In this document: positions 1-14,600 of the stretch, piece by piece
How positions within the stretch are numbered: the stretch's first letter is position 1
How the letters are laid out: every line of letters begins with the position of its first letter
Source of the DNA: Gorsachius magnificus
Lineage: Eukaryota; Chordata; Aves; Pelecaniformes; Ardeidae
DNA: 64,000 nt
Assembly (NCBI GenBank): GCA_034008185.1
Contig: CM067106.1
Span: forward strand, 434,001-498,000
Direction: 5' to 3'
Translations under genes and position numbers: made by a program
The notes under the pieces: model-generated
What the model saw: only the letters and a program-made list of their open reading frames with translations
What the model was told of the DNA's origin: nothing
Database searches by the model: none

Positions 1-690
1 CCCATGGGTGCCCTGGGGGGGGGCAGGGTGGCCAGGGCCCCGCCAGGGTGAAGACACCGTCCCCCATGGGCCACCCCTGGCGTGTCACCCGCCGTGTCAC
101 TCGCTGCCCTGGGGACCTGCACCCGCTATATGGCCCCGGAGGAAACGGGGCCCACGTCACTCGTCGGTGTCACCACCCCGGGGTGGCTCCCCCCCCCATG
201 GGAACATGGCAGGGGGGGGGACACGTGTCCCCAGGGGGTCTCTGTGTCCCCCTCCCCTGTCCCCAACACTGCCCCCCCCCCCCGGTGTCCCCCGCACTTC
301 CTCCATGGGGACACACGGGGACCACAGAGAGTGCCACGGTGTCACCCTGCTTTGGGGGACATCGGTGACCCCGCAAGTGTCACCGGGACTGGGAATGTCC
401 CGAGTGCCACCAGTGTCCCCAGTGCCACCGGGGGGGATGGGATGGGGTGTCGCCATCCCCAGGGCCACTACAGCTGGGGACATCAGGGACGCCACTGTCC
501 CCATGGTGGGATGCTACGAACAGCTTGGGGAGAGTTTGGGGACAGCTTTGGGACAGTTTGGGGACAGCTCAGGGATGCTCCGGGGTGACAAGTTGAGGAC
601 AGTGCAGACAACAGCTTGGGGACAAGCAGGGGAGAGTTTGGGGGGGGGGGCCCCCCCCCCCCACACACTTTGTCCCCAACACTGGGGACA
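1..690. other. GC-rich spacer downstream of C3
   Basis: No gene is recognisable here. The DNA is C/G-rich low-complexity sequence with repeated GGGGACA-, CACCGGG- and GTCCCC-type words and several homopolymer C or G runs. Open frames on both strands overlap each other, have no splice structure or domain resemblance, and are composition artefacts. Confidence 0.6.
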
Positions 691-1080
691 CCACGCGGCC
701 GACACACACGCTGGCGCCTCTGCCCACACGCGTGTGCACGTTCACACGCGCCTGTGTCATGCACGGGCACGCTTATGTCACACACGCCCGTGCTCGTGCA
801 CACGCACGGGCGCTTGTGCTGTTGGCACGCTTGCACCACGCACGCACACGCTTGTGCCTGCACACGCGTGCCCGTGCAACCAGCGCCGTGCACGCACGCG
901 CACGCGCACTTCCGTCAGCGCTCCTCCTCCCCCGCTGCACGCTCGTGCACGTACCCGCACGTGTCTGTGCACCCCCCGGTGCATTTGCAGCCGCATGGGT
1001 GCGTGCACCCACCCGTTCGCACCCATGTGCGCGCCCACGTGCACGCCCCCACGCGTGCGCACCGCCGTGCCCAGGGCCGC
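690..1080. repeat. CA/CG alternating purine-pyrimidine tract
   Basis: About 390 bases are dominated by CACACG, GTGCACG and CACGCACG words, that is alternating pyrimidine-purine steps rich in CpG. It is an imperfect simple repeat and not coding. Such composition can favour left-handed DNA, which is an inference only. Confidence 0.7.
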
Positions 1081-1261
1081 TGCGGCAGCGGCTGCGGACG
1101 CCAGATAAGGCACCGGAAAGCGCCACCCGTGCGAGGCCTTGCTGGGAAAGCAGGAAACCACCGGCTGCGGCACCCTACGTGCCACCACCGGTGCTGGGCT
1201 GGGTGCTGAGCACCGGGGGTGCCAAAGGCCGGGCACCCAGCGGTCCGGGGCCGCACCTGCA

Positions 1262-1830
1262 CCGGGTGAGCACCGACCGAGGGTGCAGCACCGTGCACCG
1301 AGGGTCGTGCACCAAGCGGTGTGCAGCACCGTGCACCGAGGGGTGTCCAGCACCATGCACCGAGGGTCGTGCACCAAGCGGTGCGCAGCACCATGCACCG
1401 TGGGTGTTCAGCACCATGCACCCAGGGTTGTGCACCAAGCGGCGTGCAGCACCGTGCCCGAGGGTCGTGCACCAAGAACGGCGCAGGTGCACGGGGTGCA
1501 GCACCGTGCACCGAGGGTGTGCACCAAGCAACGGGCAGCAGCACGCACTGAATGGCGTGCAGCACCGTGCACCGAGGGGTGTCCAGCACCGTGCACCGGG
1601 ACCACCGTGCACTGAGGACTCTGGGCCGTGCAGCACCGTGCACCGAGGACTCTGGGCCGTGCAGCACCGTGCACTGAGGACTCTGCACCGAGGGCCATGT
1701 GGTGCCGTGCACCGAGGACTCTGCACCGTGCGGCGTCATGCGCTGAGGACTCTGCACCGTGCAGCGCCGTGCACCGAGGACTCTGCACCGAGCGCCGTGC
1801 AGCACCGTGCCCCGGACGGGGGATGCTGGC
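1262..1830. repeat. Minisatellite with GCACCGTGCACCGAGG core
   Basis: Imperfect tandem units contain GCAGCACCGTGCACCGAGG and GTCGTGCACCAAGCGG, and later CACTGAGGACTCTG. Units vary from about 20 to 45 bases. Long open frames on both strands through this block are produced by the repeat. Confidence 0.85.
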
Positions 1831-1869
1831 GCAGCACCACATGCCGAGCGCTGCGCACCAAGGGCCCTG

Positions 1870-2500
1870 AGGGCCTCATCCAGCCCCCAGTACAGCCCCA
1901 TACAGCCCCACAGGTGCCCATGTGGTCACAGAGAGGCCCAGAGGGTCCCCAATGGCCCACGGGGCCTCTTGACCCCCTGTGGACTTCACAAGAATGCGTG
2001 GTCACCTATGGAACCCCCCCCAACCCCGTCCTTCCCTATAAGGTCCCCATGATCCTGTGGTCTCCTATGGAGCCGTCACCACCCTGTTGTCCCCTACAGA
2101 GGCCCCATCATCCCTTATGGGGTTCCCACAGCCCTGTCATCACCTATGGAGTCCCCATGTCCCCTGTGGGGTCCTCACAATTTCATTGTCACCTACAGAG
2201 TCCCCATGACCCCTACAGACCCCCCTTGCCCCTATGGGGTCCCCATGTCCCCCATAGAGCCCCCATCCTGTTGTCACCTTGAAGTCCCAGACCCCCCCCG
2301 GGCCCCCTTCATTTACCACGACCCTGGCCCCTATGGTGTCCCCATGATCCCATCAGCTCCTATGGAGTCCCCACCACCCCCTTGTCCCCTACAAAGTCCC
2401 CATGACAACTATGAAGGCCTCACCACCCTGTTGTCCCCTGTGGTGTCCTCATGACCCGTTGTCCCCTACAGTGTCCTCACATCCCCTGACACCCCCACCA
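1870..2500. repeat. Degenerate CCTATGGGGTCCCCAT-type repeat
   Basis: Imperfect repeats of about 30 bases are built from the words CCTATGG, GGTCCCCATG and CCCTGTTGTC. They fill the spacer immediately downstream of the C3 stop codon. No gene is visible. Confidence 0.75.
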
Positions 2501-2605
2501 TGCAGGTCCAGAGCCGGTTTTTTTTAACCCCAAAAAAAAGGGGGGGGGGTGTTGGGGACGGGGGCAGCAGGGTGGGGGGAACCCATGGGTGGTGGGGGGA
2601 CTGGC

Positions 2606-5600
2606 TCAGGATGGACACCCGAACATGGTCATGGCCTCGGCGAACTCAATGAAGTCCTGGCAGAGGATTTGTGCGTCGGGGTCCTGGCACGCTGCCTCCG
2701 AGGGCCACGCCTCCAGCCACGTGTCCTTGCCGATGAGGTAGGAGAAGCTGGAGACAATGAGGGGACAAGAGGGGACATGGGTCAGAAGGGGATGGCACCC
2801 CAGGGGGAACACACACGGGGATGGACAATGGGGTGCACAACCCTGTCCCTACCGGCCGCCGGTGACCCACAGGTCGGTGGCCAGCCCCCAGAGCAGGTAG
2901 TCCTGGCCGATCTGGAGCTTCAGAGCATCTCGGCACTGTTGGTGGCTCACGAAGGTCCGGTTGCTTCCTGCTGGGTCCTCGTCGGTGCCTGTCCCAGGGG
3001 AGAACACATAGGTGACATCACCTCCACCCCAGCAAAATGGGGAGACCCACTTTGCCGTGTCCCCAAGGAGCCACTGGCATCCTTGGTGGCACCACCCCAC
3101 TGGTGTCATCAGCCATGGGTGACACCAGTTCCCTCCAGCTTTCCCCAGCACCCTTGGATGACGCCAACCCACCTGGGAGTCCCCAAGCCACCCTTGTGAC
3201 ACCAGCCCCCCTCGGGTGTCCTTACCCCTGGCTGTCCCCAGCCCTAGGTGACCCCCACCATGTCCCTCAGGGTGGTCTTGTCCCCCGCCCCTGGGGTGCT
3301 CGTACCCATCTTGATGACGGAGAGGATGGTCATGATGTAGTTGTCATGGGACGGCAACTGCTCCGTTGCCACCAGCTTCACCTTGTACACTGGGGAGGGG
3401 GAATTCACCGTGTCACCCCTACCCCTAGACAGCACCCCCACCCCAGGGTGGCCCCCCAGCATGTGGGGGGCACCTCTGTCCCCCCCTTTCCTCCCCATGT
3501 CTCTCTACACCCCCCCGTCCTTCTTGTCCCTCTGTCCCCTCCTGTTCCTCCATGTCCCTCACGTTCCCCCCCCCACCCCCGCCCCCACATCCCCCACGTC
3601 CCACCGTAGTCAACTCCCGGCTCGCAGGCACGCTCGATGCGTTGGTTGACGGTGATGGCAGCGTCTTGCTTGTGCCGCATGAAGCAGTTTTCTGCAGGGA
3701 CATGGGGACACGGCCATGACAAGGTCCGTTGTGGGAGTGACACGTCCCACCACAGCGGGGACATGTCCCACCATAGCAGGGACATGACTCCATCACAGCC
3801 ATGACACAACCCATCTTGTCAATGACACGGCCCATCGGCCATGATGCGTCCCATCACAGGCCATCGCGACCATGACACGTCCCGTCACAGCCATGATGCC
3901 TCCCATCACAGCCATGATGTGGCCCATCGTGACCATGACATGGCCCATCGCGACCATGATGTGGCCCATCATGACCATGACAGTCCCATCACAGCCATGA
4001 CATGTCCCATCATGGCCATGACCTGTCCCATCATGATAGGGGTGTTGACCCAGTCTGTCCCCATGTCCCCACGTCACCTTCGGCACAGCGGCACACTTCC
4101 CCGTAGCAGATCTTGCTCAGTTGCCCATTGTTCTTGTCCGGATGGTAGAAGCGGGTGCAGCGGTCATCTGCAGGGACATGGGGACACGAGGGGACACAGG
4201 GACATGAGGGGACATGGGGACATGAGGGGACATGAGGTGGGGGACACACACAGTGAGAATGGACCAATGGGAGACATGGGGACAGAGCAGTGACGGGGGA
4301 AGGACAGGGGCCGGTGGGGGACCAGGCACGGGGAGAAGGTCAGCAGGGACATGGTGGGACAAAGGGACAGGAGGGGGCACAGAGGGAGGACACAGAGGGG
4401 ACTTTGTGGAAGCAGAGGGCACAGAGGAGAGCGTGGGGACAGAGGGGACCTGAGGGTGACACGAGGGGACACGGGGCGCACCGATCTTGTAGTAGCTGTA
4501 GACGGTGACGGCCGCGGGCTGGATCAAACCCACCCGGAATCGCTGGTGGGCCTTGAAGGAGAAACATCCTCGGCCCTGTGTGAGATCTGGGGACAGGGAC
4601 ACGGGGACATGGGGACACGGGGACATGGGGAAACAGGGATGGCAGTCAGCCAGGCTGGGAGTCAGCGCTCCATCCCCTGGCCTGTCCCTGTCCCCAGCCA
4701 TGTCCCCATGCTGTCCCTATCCATGATCTGGACCCATCCCTGTCCTTGTCCCCACCCCTGAGATCCTTTTCCTGTCCCCACCTCTGTCCCCAGCCATGTC
4801 CCCAACTTCCTTCCCATCTCTTTCCCTGTTCCAGTCCCCATCCGTGTCCCCAACCCACCCGTGTCCCCAGCTTCATCCTCATCCCTGTCCCCCCCAACCC
4901 CCTTGTCCCTGCCCCCCCCTCCCCCCCATGTCCCCACCTTGTCGAGGTAGATGACGAGGTTGCTGCGGTCCTCCTGTGCTTGGTCAATCTCAAACTTGGA
5001 GATGTACCTGTCCACCCCATCTGTGAGCTGGGGACAGGGACACAGTGACACAGTGACACCAGGCACATAGGACATGCAGGGACACGTGGGGACACGCAAC
5101 CGCATCAGGATACAGGGATGTACGGGCACACAGGGACACAGTGATCTGACCACATGGGACACGTGGCCATGGCAGTCTGCAGGGGACTTGTGGAGATGTG
5201 GGGACATGGGGACACAGGGACAGTGACAACAGGGGACACAGGGACACATACCCATGGAGGGGACACAGGGATGCGGTGGCACAGGGGGAATATGGGGACA
5301 CAGTGACACACATGGGGATGTGGGGACACAAGGACGTGGGGGACACACATGGATGTGGGGACACAGTGGGATGTGATGGCTCAAAGATGCAAGGTCCCAT
5401 GTCTCCCCCGGGTCCCCCAGTGTGTCCCCGTGTCCCCATGTCCCCACACTCACCCTCTTCAGGTCCTGGAGGTCAGGCGTGAAGCCTGTGAGCATGGAGA
5501 CATCCAGGATGGACATGGTGGCATCTATGTTGTTCAGGTACCTGTAGGGACAGGGCTGAGGCCACCGGCCTGTCCCCAACCGCCTTATTGTCCCCAGAAT

Positions 5601-8600
5601 CCCCATCCCTGGTGTCCCTGTCCCCAATATCCCCATTCCCCTCCCTATCTCCAACATTCCTGATGTCCCCAATGTCCCCAGCCTGTCCTACCTGGTGCAG
5701 ATGGTGATCTTGATGGACCGGACGGCGAAGTCCTGTTCCTTGCCTGTGGGGGCACATGGGGACAATGAGGGGACATTGAAGGGGACATGGGGTGCCATGG
5801 AGGGTACACACAGAGGACACGGGGAGGACACAGGGTGGGGGGACATGTGGGGGGCTCACCTATCTTCACGTCCTCCACCTCCACTCGCAGGTCGAAGTTG
5901 TCACACTTGTTTTCCTTTTCGGGGACCTTGGCGTTGTAGATGGTCACCACTGTCATCGTCCCCTTGCCCGTGCCCTCAGCTTTCACTGTGAAGTCCTCGT
6001 TCAGTTTGGTCTGCAGGGAGAGGGGATATTGGGGAGGGATGGGGACATCCCCTGGGAGGGACATGGAAGGGATGGGGCATCCTGGGTCATGGAGGGGGTG
6101 TAGAAGGGACAGGGACATTCCAGGACATAGAGGGGACAGAAACAAGGAATGGATGGACATGAAGGGGACAGGGACATTCCACGGGGGAAGGTTCCTTGGC
6201 CCGGCAGTGCTGCACCCCCGGCCAAGGGTGCAAGTAAAGGATGCCGGATCGGTGGAGCGTGCCACCAGGGCGTTGCGGTTCTCGATGCGGTAGGTCACGG
6301 CGTTGGCACGGCGTGGCAGTAGCACCGACACGTCAAGGTTGAGCTCGAGTTGCCGCGGGGTTGCCACCTGGTACTGGGCCAAGGCTTGGAATACCAGGAT
6401 GGTGGCCTGCAGGGACACCTGTGTCACCGGGGCTTGGGGACACCCTCTGGAGCATCCCCAAAGCTCCCCAGGTGGCCCTGAGCCCAGGGTGACCCCAAGT
6501 CCTGGGGCCACCTGATATCACCTGGGACATAGCCCTTGGGGGTCTCATGGAACAGAGGTGTCCCCCAGGGACAGGACATGTCCCTGATGGTCCCTAGGGT
6601 CTGGAGGTGTCCCCAGGGTCTGGACGTGTCCCCAGGGACTAGGGTGTCCCCCAAGGACAGGCCTTTTGGGTTTTCCAAAGCTCTTGAGATCCCATGGCAG
6701 GGGGCCCAGCCCTCAAACCCTGAGGGGTCACCCAACGCCTTTAGGGTCCCATGGGACCAGAGGTGTCCCCCAAGAGAATGCCATGGAGTCCCCAGGGCCA
6801 CAAGGTGACCCCTCAACCCCCAACAAAGCCCTCAACCCTTATCTTCCCATCCCCTTCCCCCATGGCAGCAGGTGCCAGGACAGCACCCATGGGTGCCAGG
6901 GGGGTTCTGTAGCCCACCTGAGTGGATCCATAGCCACCACCAAAGTAGTTCTGCTGGGTAAGCCAGTGGGCCACCGGGCCTGTCAGCTCCAGCTTCTCCA
7001 TTTGCAGCAAGGCCAGCAACGCGTAGGACGTCCCCTCGATGTTGTAGGTATGGGCGTTGCGTTCCTCCCAGCGTTTGCCCTCTGGGGTGACATTGGTCCC
7101 TCAGCACCTTCTAGAGATGATTTCTCCCCCCACCAGGTAGCCCATAATTACCTCTCCCCCCCACCCCCTGCCCCCCGCCCCCATTTTGGTCCCATCTGGT
7201 GAGACGTCACCTTTGGAGAACTTCATGAGAACTTTCTCGCTTTTGAGTTTCCCTGCCAGGGCCAAGGCATAAGAGGTCAGGGCCACTGTGTAGGGTCGGG
7301 CCAGGGACTGGTACCTCCGGGCAAGGTATTCAGTGGCTTTGGCGATGCTCCCATCCAAGCTCTGGGCAGAAAGGATAGTAAGTTTGGATCCTCAGGTGGC
7401 CACTCTAAGGGTTGGGCGCCTCATCTTGAAGCACTGTCCTTCTATGTGACAGATGCCAGATGTCCCCCCTCTCCCCACGTGGGGTTAAGGACCGGGCCAC
7501 TCACATTGACGTGGTCCTTGCAGATCTCCTGGGCTTCCTGCAGCGCGATGAGGACAAAGGCTGTCAGCGACACCTCGGGCTCGGCCCCCTCATAACCTCC
7601 CTGGGTGACAAAATGGAGGGAAATCTCAGGATGGTGGTGGTCACAGCAAGCTCTGCCCACCCAACACTCATCCCCACCACCCAACATAGTCCTTTCCCCA
7701 CAGCTCATTCCAAAAGCCCATCCTCAAGCCAACAAGGCTTTGGCCACCAGCAGGGAGAGGGTTTGGATCCCCCACCCTCCATACCACCATCTCCTTATGG
7801 ATGACAGGAGCATCTTCTTGGAAAATCCCATCTGGCTTCTGCTTCTCCAGGATGAGCCATTTCACGGCACCACAAATCACCTCGGGCTCAATGTCTACCA
7901 GCTTGATGGACATGGCAAAGACTTTGGCCACATAGGCTGTCAACCTGGGGACAGGAGGACCTTAGCGTCATGTTCAACCCCGTCCCCCAGACCTGCATGG
8001 TGGTGGCAACGTGTCCCTCACCAGGTGCTCGCTGGGCGGTCCTTGAAGGCGGCATAGGAGCTGTCGAGTTTCCGGAAAGCAAGTTGTTGGGTGTAACCTG
8101 GTGAGGAGGCAGTGGTTGGTCAACACAAGGGTGGCTTCAGGCCACCAATGCCCTCCAGCCAACAAGAGGAGCACCCAACCAAGCTGAGGTAGCTTCAGGC
8201 CACCAACCCGCTCCAGAGCACATTCCAGTGCAAACCAGTAGCTCTAGAAATCCCCAAACTGGTAGCACCCAACCCATGTCTTCTTCAAAAATGCAGGTTT
8301 CTCCAGCACCTTAGATGATGGTGACATCTTGCCCCCCCCAAGAGAGGAAACTAGGGGATGGAACCAGGGGATGGTCCCACCCTTTGGGGGATGCTCCTAC
8401 CCTTTTTAATCAAGGCAATGGCCTCACTGCGGCGGTCAAACCCCATGCTTTCCCACTGCAACGTGCTGTCCAGGTAGTGGGTGGCAATGACGGTGGGCGT
8501 CATGGAGATCATGTTCTGCTCCCCGCAGCCCGCTGGTGTCACGATGAGGTGCTTTAGCTTCTCCCCGTCGATGGCTTTCTCCACCATGAGGGACACAGGG

Positions 8601-11600
8601 TTGCCTGGACCATAAGAAGGGGAGACATCAAGCCAGGAGTGTCCTGCCCCCTCCCAGCTCGTCCCCACGTCTGTCCCTTCCCTTGCTTTCACCTTGGATG
8701 CTGACTTTGGTCTCCGACTCAGTGTTGGGGACAATGTCAGAGAGGTTTGCTGCCTTCACCTGCTCTTCCTGTACACCATCTGTGGGGCAGGGAGGTCAGG
8801 GTGGAGATGGGTGACCTCAAATCCTTCATGCCCCCCCACCCCACCCCGATCCTGAGATGACCAAGGCCTCCCCCACATCTGCAGCAGGATGTCCCTCATT
8901 CCCCAAGATGCCCCAGCTCCATAGTGGAATGCCCCTTGTCCTCCAAGATGCCCCAGCCCTACCCTTGGTGGTACATCCTTCATCCCCCAAGATGCCTCCA
9001 GACCCACAGTGGGACTTCCCCCGTCCCCTGAGGTCCCTCAGATCCTTCCCTCAGTGGGACATCCCCATGGGGCTGAGACATCCCCAAGACCAGCCAGGGC
9101 CACTCACTGATTCCCTTCGTCTTTGGGTCCAGCTCAATTATCTTCACCGTCTTCTCCAACCTCATCCCTTCAGGCTGCAGAGGTGAGAGTCCAACGCTAA
9201 AGGTTGGGATGGTTTTATGTCCCCCCCCTCCCCTTCCCAACCTCTCTGGGTTGTCCAGGAAAGGTGTCCCATTGTAAACTAGCACCCCCAGGTCATGGGA
9301 CAAACTGGGAGAGCCCCAGGAGACCACACCTGAACATCCTGGGGGGAGAAACCTTCATCCCTGGGTACCAACACCAGGATGAAAGTGGAGACAGGGATGT
9401 GACGGGGACACCATGCTGGGGACATTTCAGGGATGGAGGTGGCACCACGTGGTAGAGATGCTATGACCAGCCATGGCCACTCACCACAACTTTCAGCTTC
9501 TTCTTGACACCGTCGGACATGAAGCTGCCCCGGACAGCTGCCTTCACCTCAATGTCATGAAGCCCCAGTTGCAAGGGTACGACGACAAAGGGCACGGCCC
9601 ACGATGACTGGGGTTTCAGCTTGAGGATCTGCTGGTAGCGCTGCTTGGAGGTGGAGGCACTGCACAGGGCTGGGTTGTGCATCAGCTCCACACGCACCTG
9701 TAGGGCACAGAGATGTTGGCCGTGGGGTTCAGGTGGCCATGGAGATGTTGGCCGTGGAGTGCAGGTGGACATGGAGATGTTGGCTGTGGGGTTCAGGTGG
9801 CCACAGACCCCCCAGAAGCCTGGCTGTGGGTCCCCTGCCTACCGTGATTTCGTGAGTCCAGTAGTTGTAGAGGATGGCACGGATCTCCACCTGCTCATTC
9901 CTCACCACAGAGTAGGGCAAGCGCAAGTCGATGAAGAATTCCTTCATCACCGTGATCTCGTAGGGGTCAGCCACACACAGCCCTATGGGGTGGCCCCCAG
10001 GGACATGGGGTTCAGGCTTATGGGCCTTCTGGGCTCCTCATCATCCCCAAGGCTTTTGGAGATCCTTCAAGTCCCATGGAGTCCTCCCAAGGCTTTTGGG
10101 ATCTCTCACATCCCATGAGGTCCTCTCAAGGCTTAGAAGATCCCTCATGTCCCGGTTTTGGGATCACTCACATCCCATGGGGTGTCCTCTCAAGGCTTAG
10201 GATTTCCCTCAAGTCCCATGGAGTCCTCCCAAGGCTTTTGGGATCCCTCACGTCCCATGGAGTCCTCCCAAGGCTTTTGGGATCTCTCACATCCCATGGA
10301 GTCCTCCCAAGACTTTAGGGAACCCTTCAAGTCCCAGGGACCACGCCCAAGGTTTGGGGGATTCCTTTGATCCCCAGGGGCACCTTCCTACTCCATCACA
10401 TACCCTTGGTCTGTGAGAGGCTGACAGCCAGGACCTCCCACGTGGTGATGGAGTCCTTCAGGTACACAGGCAGAGTCTTTGTGGAGATTCTGGAGAGGAT
10501 GGGAATGATCAAGGGGGTCATGACAGTCCCCAAGCCAGGCTTAGGGAGATGCAACCAGCCACCAAGCTGGAGTAGGAGGGGTTATAGGTGGTCCCCAAGC
10601 TAGACCAGGGGGCTGTAGATGGCCCCTGTGTTGGACCAAGGTGACATAGCTGGTCCCGAGGCAGCACTAGGGGGTCTAAGGTGGCCCTTGTCTGGACTTG
10701 GAGGGATCATAGCTGGTCTCCAGACTGGGCAAGGCAATGTCCAGAGGTGGAGAAGGAGGTAATGATCCCCAAGTTGAGCCATGGGGTGGAGGGGTAGTGG
10801 GACAAGGGGACAGGGCTCACCCCAGCTCATTGGGCTTCTCTGTCAGCTGATCCACCTGCCACAGCCAGCTCTCCGGGAAGAGGCTCCGTGAGGTGATGTC
10901 CTCATCAGCCAGGAAGCCATCATCCACCTCACCTGGGGGTGGCAGCATCCCTCTCCCTCTTGACCGTGGCCTCAGGGGCCCAACCCCTGGGTGGAGCCAG
11001 TAGCACCCCAGCATCATCCAAGCACCACCCTTGTTTTGCCCATGCATCACCCAACTTTCACCCAAGCATTGCCCAAAATTCATCCAAGTGCCGCCCAGGG
11101 ATAGCACACGCAACGCGTGAGGTTCACCTGACCTTCACCCAAGCTTCACCCAAGCTTTACCCAAGCTTCACCCAAGCTTCATCCAAGCTTCATCCAAGCT
11201 TCGTCCAAGCTTCATCCAAGCTTCATCCAAGCTTCATCCAAGCTTCGTCCAAGCTTCATCCAAGCTTCATCCAAGCTTCGTCCAAGCTTCTTTTACCCAA
11301 GCTTCATCCAAGCTTCGTCCAAGCTTCGCCCAAGCTTCACCCAAGCTTTGCCCGAGCTTTACCCAAGCTTCGCCCAAGCTTGGGCCCAAGCTTCGCCCAA
11401 CTTCCAACCTCACCATCACCCCACCATTGCCCAGTACTTGCTTCGAGCCAGCTCAAGGTGGAGCTCGCGTTGCTTCTGGTCCCGGATGCTCTTGATGTGG
11501 TTGCAGCAGTCGAGGAAGGCCCGGATGCAGGCTTCTCCATCCTGGATGTAGTTGGTCCGATGCTCACAGCTGTGACCCATGGGGTTCTCCTTCATGCCGT

Positions 11601-14600
11601 CCTCGCAACACTTGCGCAGCACCTTGTCCGTGTACTGAGCCACTGCCAACACCGAAGAACCCAACTGGCACCAAGTCCCAAAGGTCCCTGAGGGCCACCA
11701 GGGCCACGGGACCCTCCGGTGGCCTTTGGGATATGGGATGCTGTGGTATCACTGGGCCCGGGGTTTGGACATGGGACCCCTATGGTGCTTTTCCTCAATG
11801 AGCTGCAGGGAGCGGCGCTTGCGTTTTGCAGGCTGGGGACACTGGACCTCTGCGGAGGGAGAGGACATGGGTCAGGACCCCACAGTGTCACAGCCCCAAA
11901 GCCAGGTGTCACCGCCTCTTGACATCAGTTGTGATACCCCCCCCCATCCCCAAGGTGCCACCAACCCCATCCCCAAGGTGTCCCCTACCCCATCCCCAAG
12001 GTGCCACCTACCCCATCCCCAAGGTGCCACCCACCCCATCCCCAAGGTGTCCCCTACCCCATCCCCAAGGTACCACCCCAGGTTGTCCCAGACCCCAGCA
12101 TGTCCCCTACCCCCTCTCTGTGGTGTGGTGATCTTCATGCTGGTGACCAGGCTGAGGCCGGCATCAGCAAAGACACCCACATTGTCCTTCCCACTGCCTG
12201 GGGTGCAGCCGATGTCACTCTTCTCCACCGTGTCCCAAACCTGTGGCCAAAGGGGGACAGGCATGACAGCTACTGCCACCACCTGGGGACAGTGGGGACG
12301 AGGACCCAGGCACCCACCTTGGACTGGGTGAGCTTGTTCTTCTTGCTGAGGACGAAGACGCCCTTATCCACGGCCACCAACCCTACGTGGGCATTGTGGT
12401 CACCCTCGATGCGCAGCCGCATGGGTGTCCCCGGTTCGTGCACCCGGTTGTCAGCCTCCGTCGCTCCCTTCACCACCAGCTGCCAGGAGACACGGGGTAA
12501 GGGGGTCACGTCCATGGGATGCCCAAAACCCACCTTCACTACACCCCCCAGGAGCTGCTCCATGGGGGTACCCCAACCCCATAGGGTGTTGGAGTCCTCC
12601 AGGAGTAGCTGATGGCTGTGTCCTCCACCATGGAACATCTGGACCATCAGTGGGGCACCCAGCCCCCCCTGTGAGATGCCCAAGTCCCTCAAAGACCACC
12701 CAAACCCTTCCAAGAGCCCCCTGAGCTCCTCAACAGCCAGCTCAAGGGTCACTCAAGCCACCTCCAAGGCCCAGCCAATGCCCCCAGGGGGGTCCCCTGA
12801 CCCCTGGGACAGTGGGGACACACTCACAGTGCCCATGCAAGTGTCCTTGACGTCAACCCAGATGGAGTCGGCGACAATCTCGCCAGGCATCACGTAGTAG
12901 TAGGCCACGATGCGGAAGGAAGGGATGAGCTCAGCCGTCACTGGCAGAGTCATGGTCACCAGGCTCTGGCCAGCCTCGTGACGCTGTCGCCCCACGCGGA
13001 CAATGCGTCCTTTGCTCATGATCTGCAGCGGACAAGGAAAGGCAGGGTTGGTGGGCACCTGGACACCTAGGTCCCCAAGATGGGGGGAGGGGGGTTGGTT
13101 GGCAGAGGCCAAGCATGCTCACCAGGTAGGTGAAGTATGGGACAGAGTCACGGACGGAATTGCTGTTGCTCTTGAGGTGGAAGTTCACAGCGAGGTTGTC
13201 ACCGGGCTGCAGCTCGATGGCCTCCACAGCCAGATGGAGGAGGTTGCCGGAACCATCCTGGCTGCGGTAAGCTTTGGCAGTCATCTGCCGCGAGGCCTGG
13301 CGGTCAGGAGGAAGCCCCTCCTGGCTTGTCCGCACCTGAAGAACAGGGGACACAGTGGTACTTGGTCAACAGGGAGAGGTGTGGACCTGGGCAGGGGTCA
13401 GCATGAGGGTCTTGGCCACCATAGAGGTCTTGGCTGTCTTGGTCTCCCTGACTGCTGCTGCCCTGGTTCTTGGTCAATGGTGATCATCTCCTTGGTTAAC
13501 CTGATCATCCCTGCTACCCTGGAAGTCTTGGCCACTCCAATCAACTCAACCACCTTGGTCCCCCTGACACTGGTCCTCCTCGCCCTTGGCTACCCTGAAC
13601 ATCTTGGCCACTCCCATCCCCCTGGCAATCCCAGTTCTTGGTCACTGGTGAACCATGCTGACCCTGGCTGCAGGACACCACGGACAACTTGGCCACTATG
13701 GACATCTCTGCCAGTCTCCCTTGACACCTGCCGGCAACGGTAACCAGGACAGCCATGGTCCTCGGTCACTCTGGACATCTTGGTCAACACAGTCATGTCA
13801 GCCATGCTGGTCCCCCTGACCTTAGATGTCCTGGTCCTTGGTCAATGGTGGCCGGGGTGGCCCTGGCCTTTGGCCACCATGGATGTCTAGGCCGTCCTGT
13901 TCCCCTGATCCTGCTGTCCTGGCCCTTGGTCAATGGTGACCATGCTGACCATGGTCCCTGGTCACCCTGAACATTTCAGCCACCTTGGTTGTCTCAGCAA
14001 CTCCAACCCCCAGGTCACTTCAACCACCCCTGTCCCCAGCCACCTTGGCCACCCAAGGCCACCCCGGTACCTATCCCCACTCACAGTGATGGGGACAGTG
14101 TCCTTGTTGGCCGGCATGTTGAGGACCAGCTTGGCTGTGCCATCACGCTGGGTGGAGACCAGACCCTGGAAGTCATCAGCCTTGACGGTGACACGTGGAG
14201 CCGGGGACTCATCTGGGTTAGTGACGTAGACCTGCAGGCGATGCAGCGTGACATGAGGACATCACATGGGGATATGGCACGAGGGACACGTCACCTGGTG
14301 CCATCCAGGTGACACAAGGAAAGACCATGGCCCCCAGGCCCTCTCCAAGTGACACAGTGATATGACACAGGGACAGACCCTGGTCCCCAAGTCTCCTCCA
14401 CCCACAAACCCCCAGGCTTGCCCTGTTCCCATCCCAATACTGGGGACCCATGGGGGTCCTGGGCCAATGCCACCGCCGTCCCCATGCCTGTCCCCAGATG
14501 TCATTACCGTCAGACCAAAGGGCATCCCTGGCTTGAAGTACTTGGGCGTGCGGGTGAAGTGGATGGTGTACGGGGACTTCACGATGTGAATGCCACTGCG

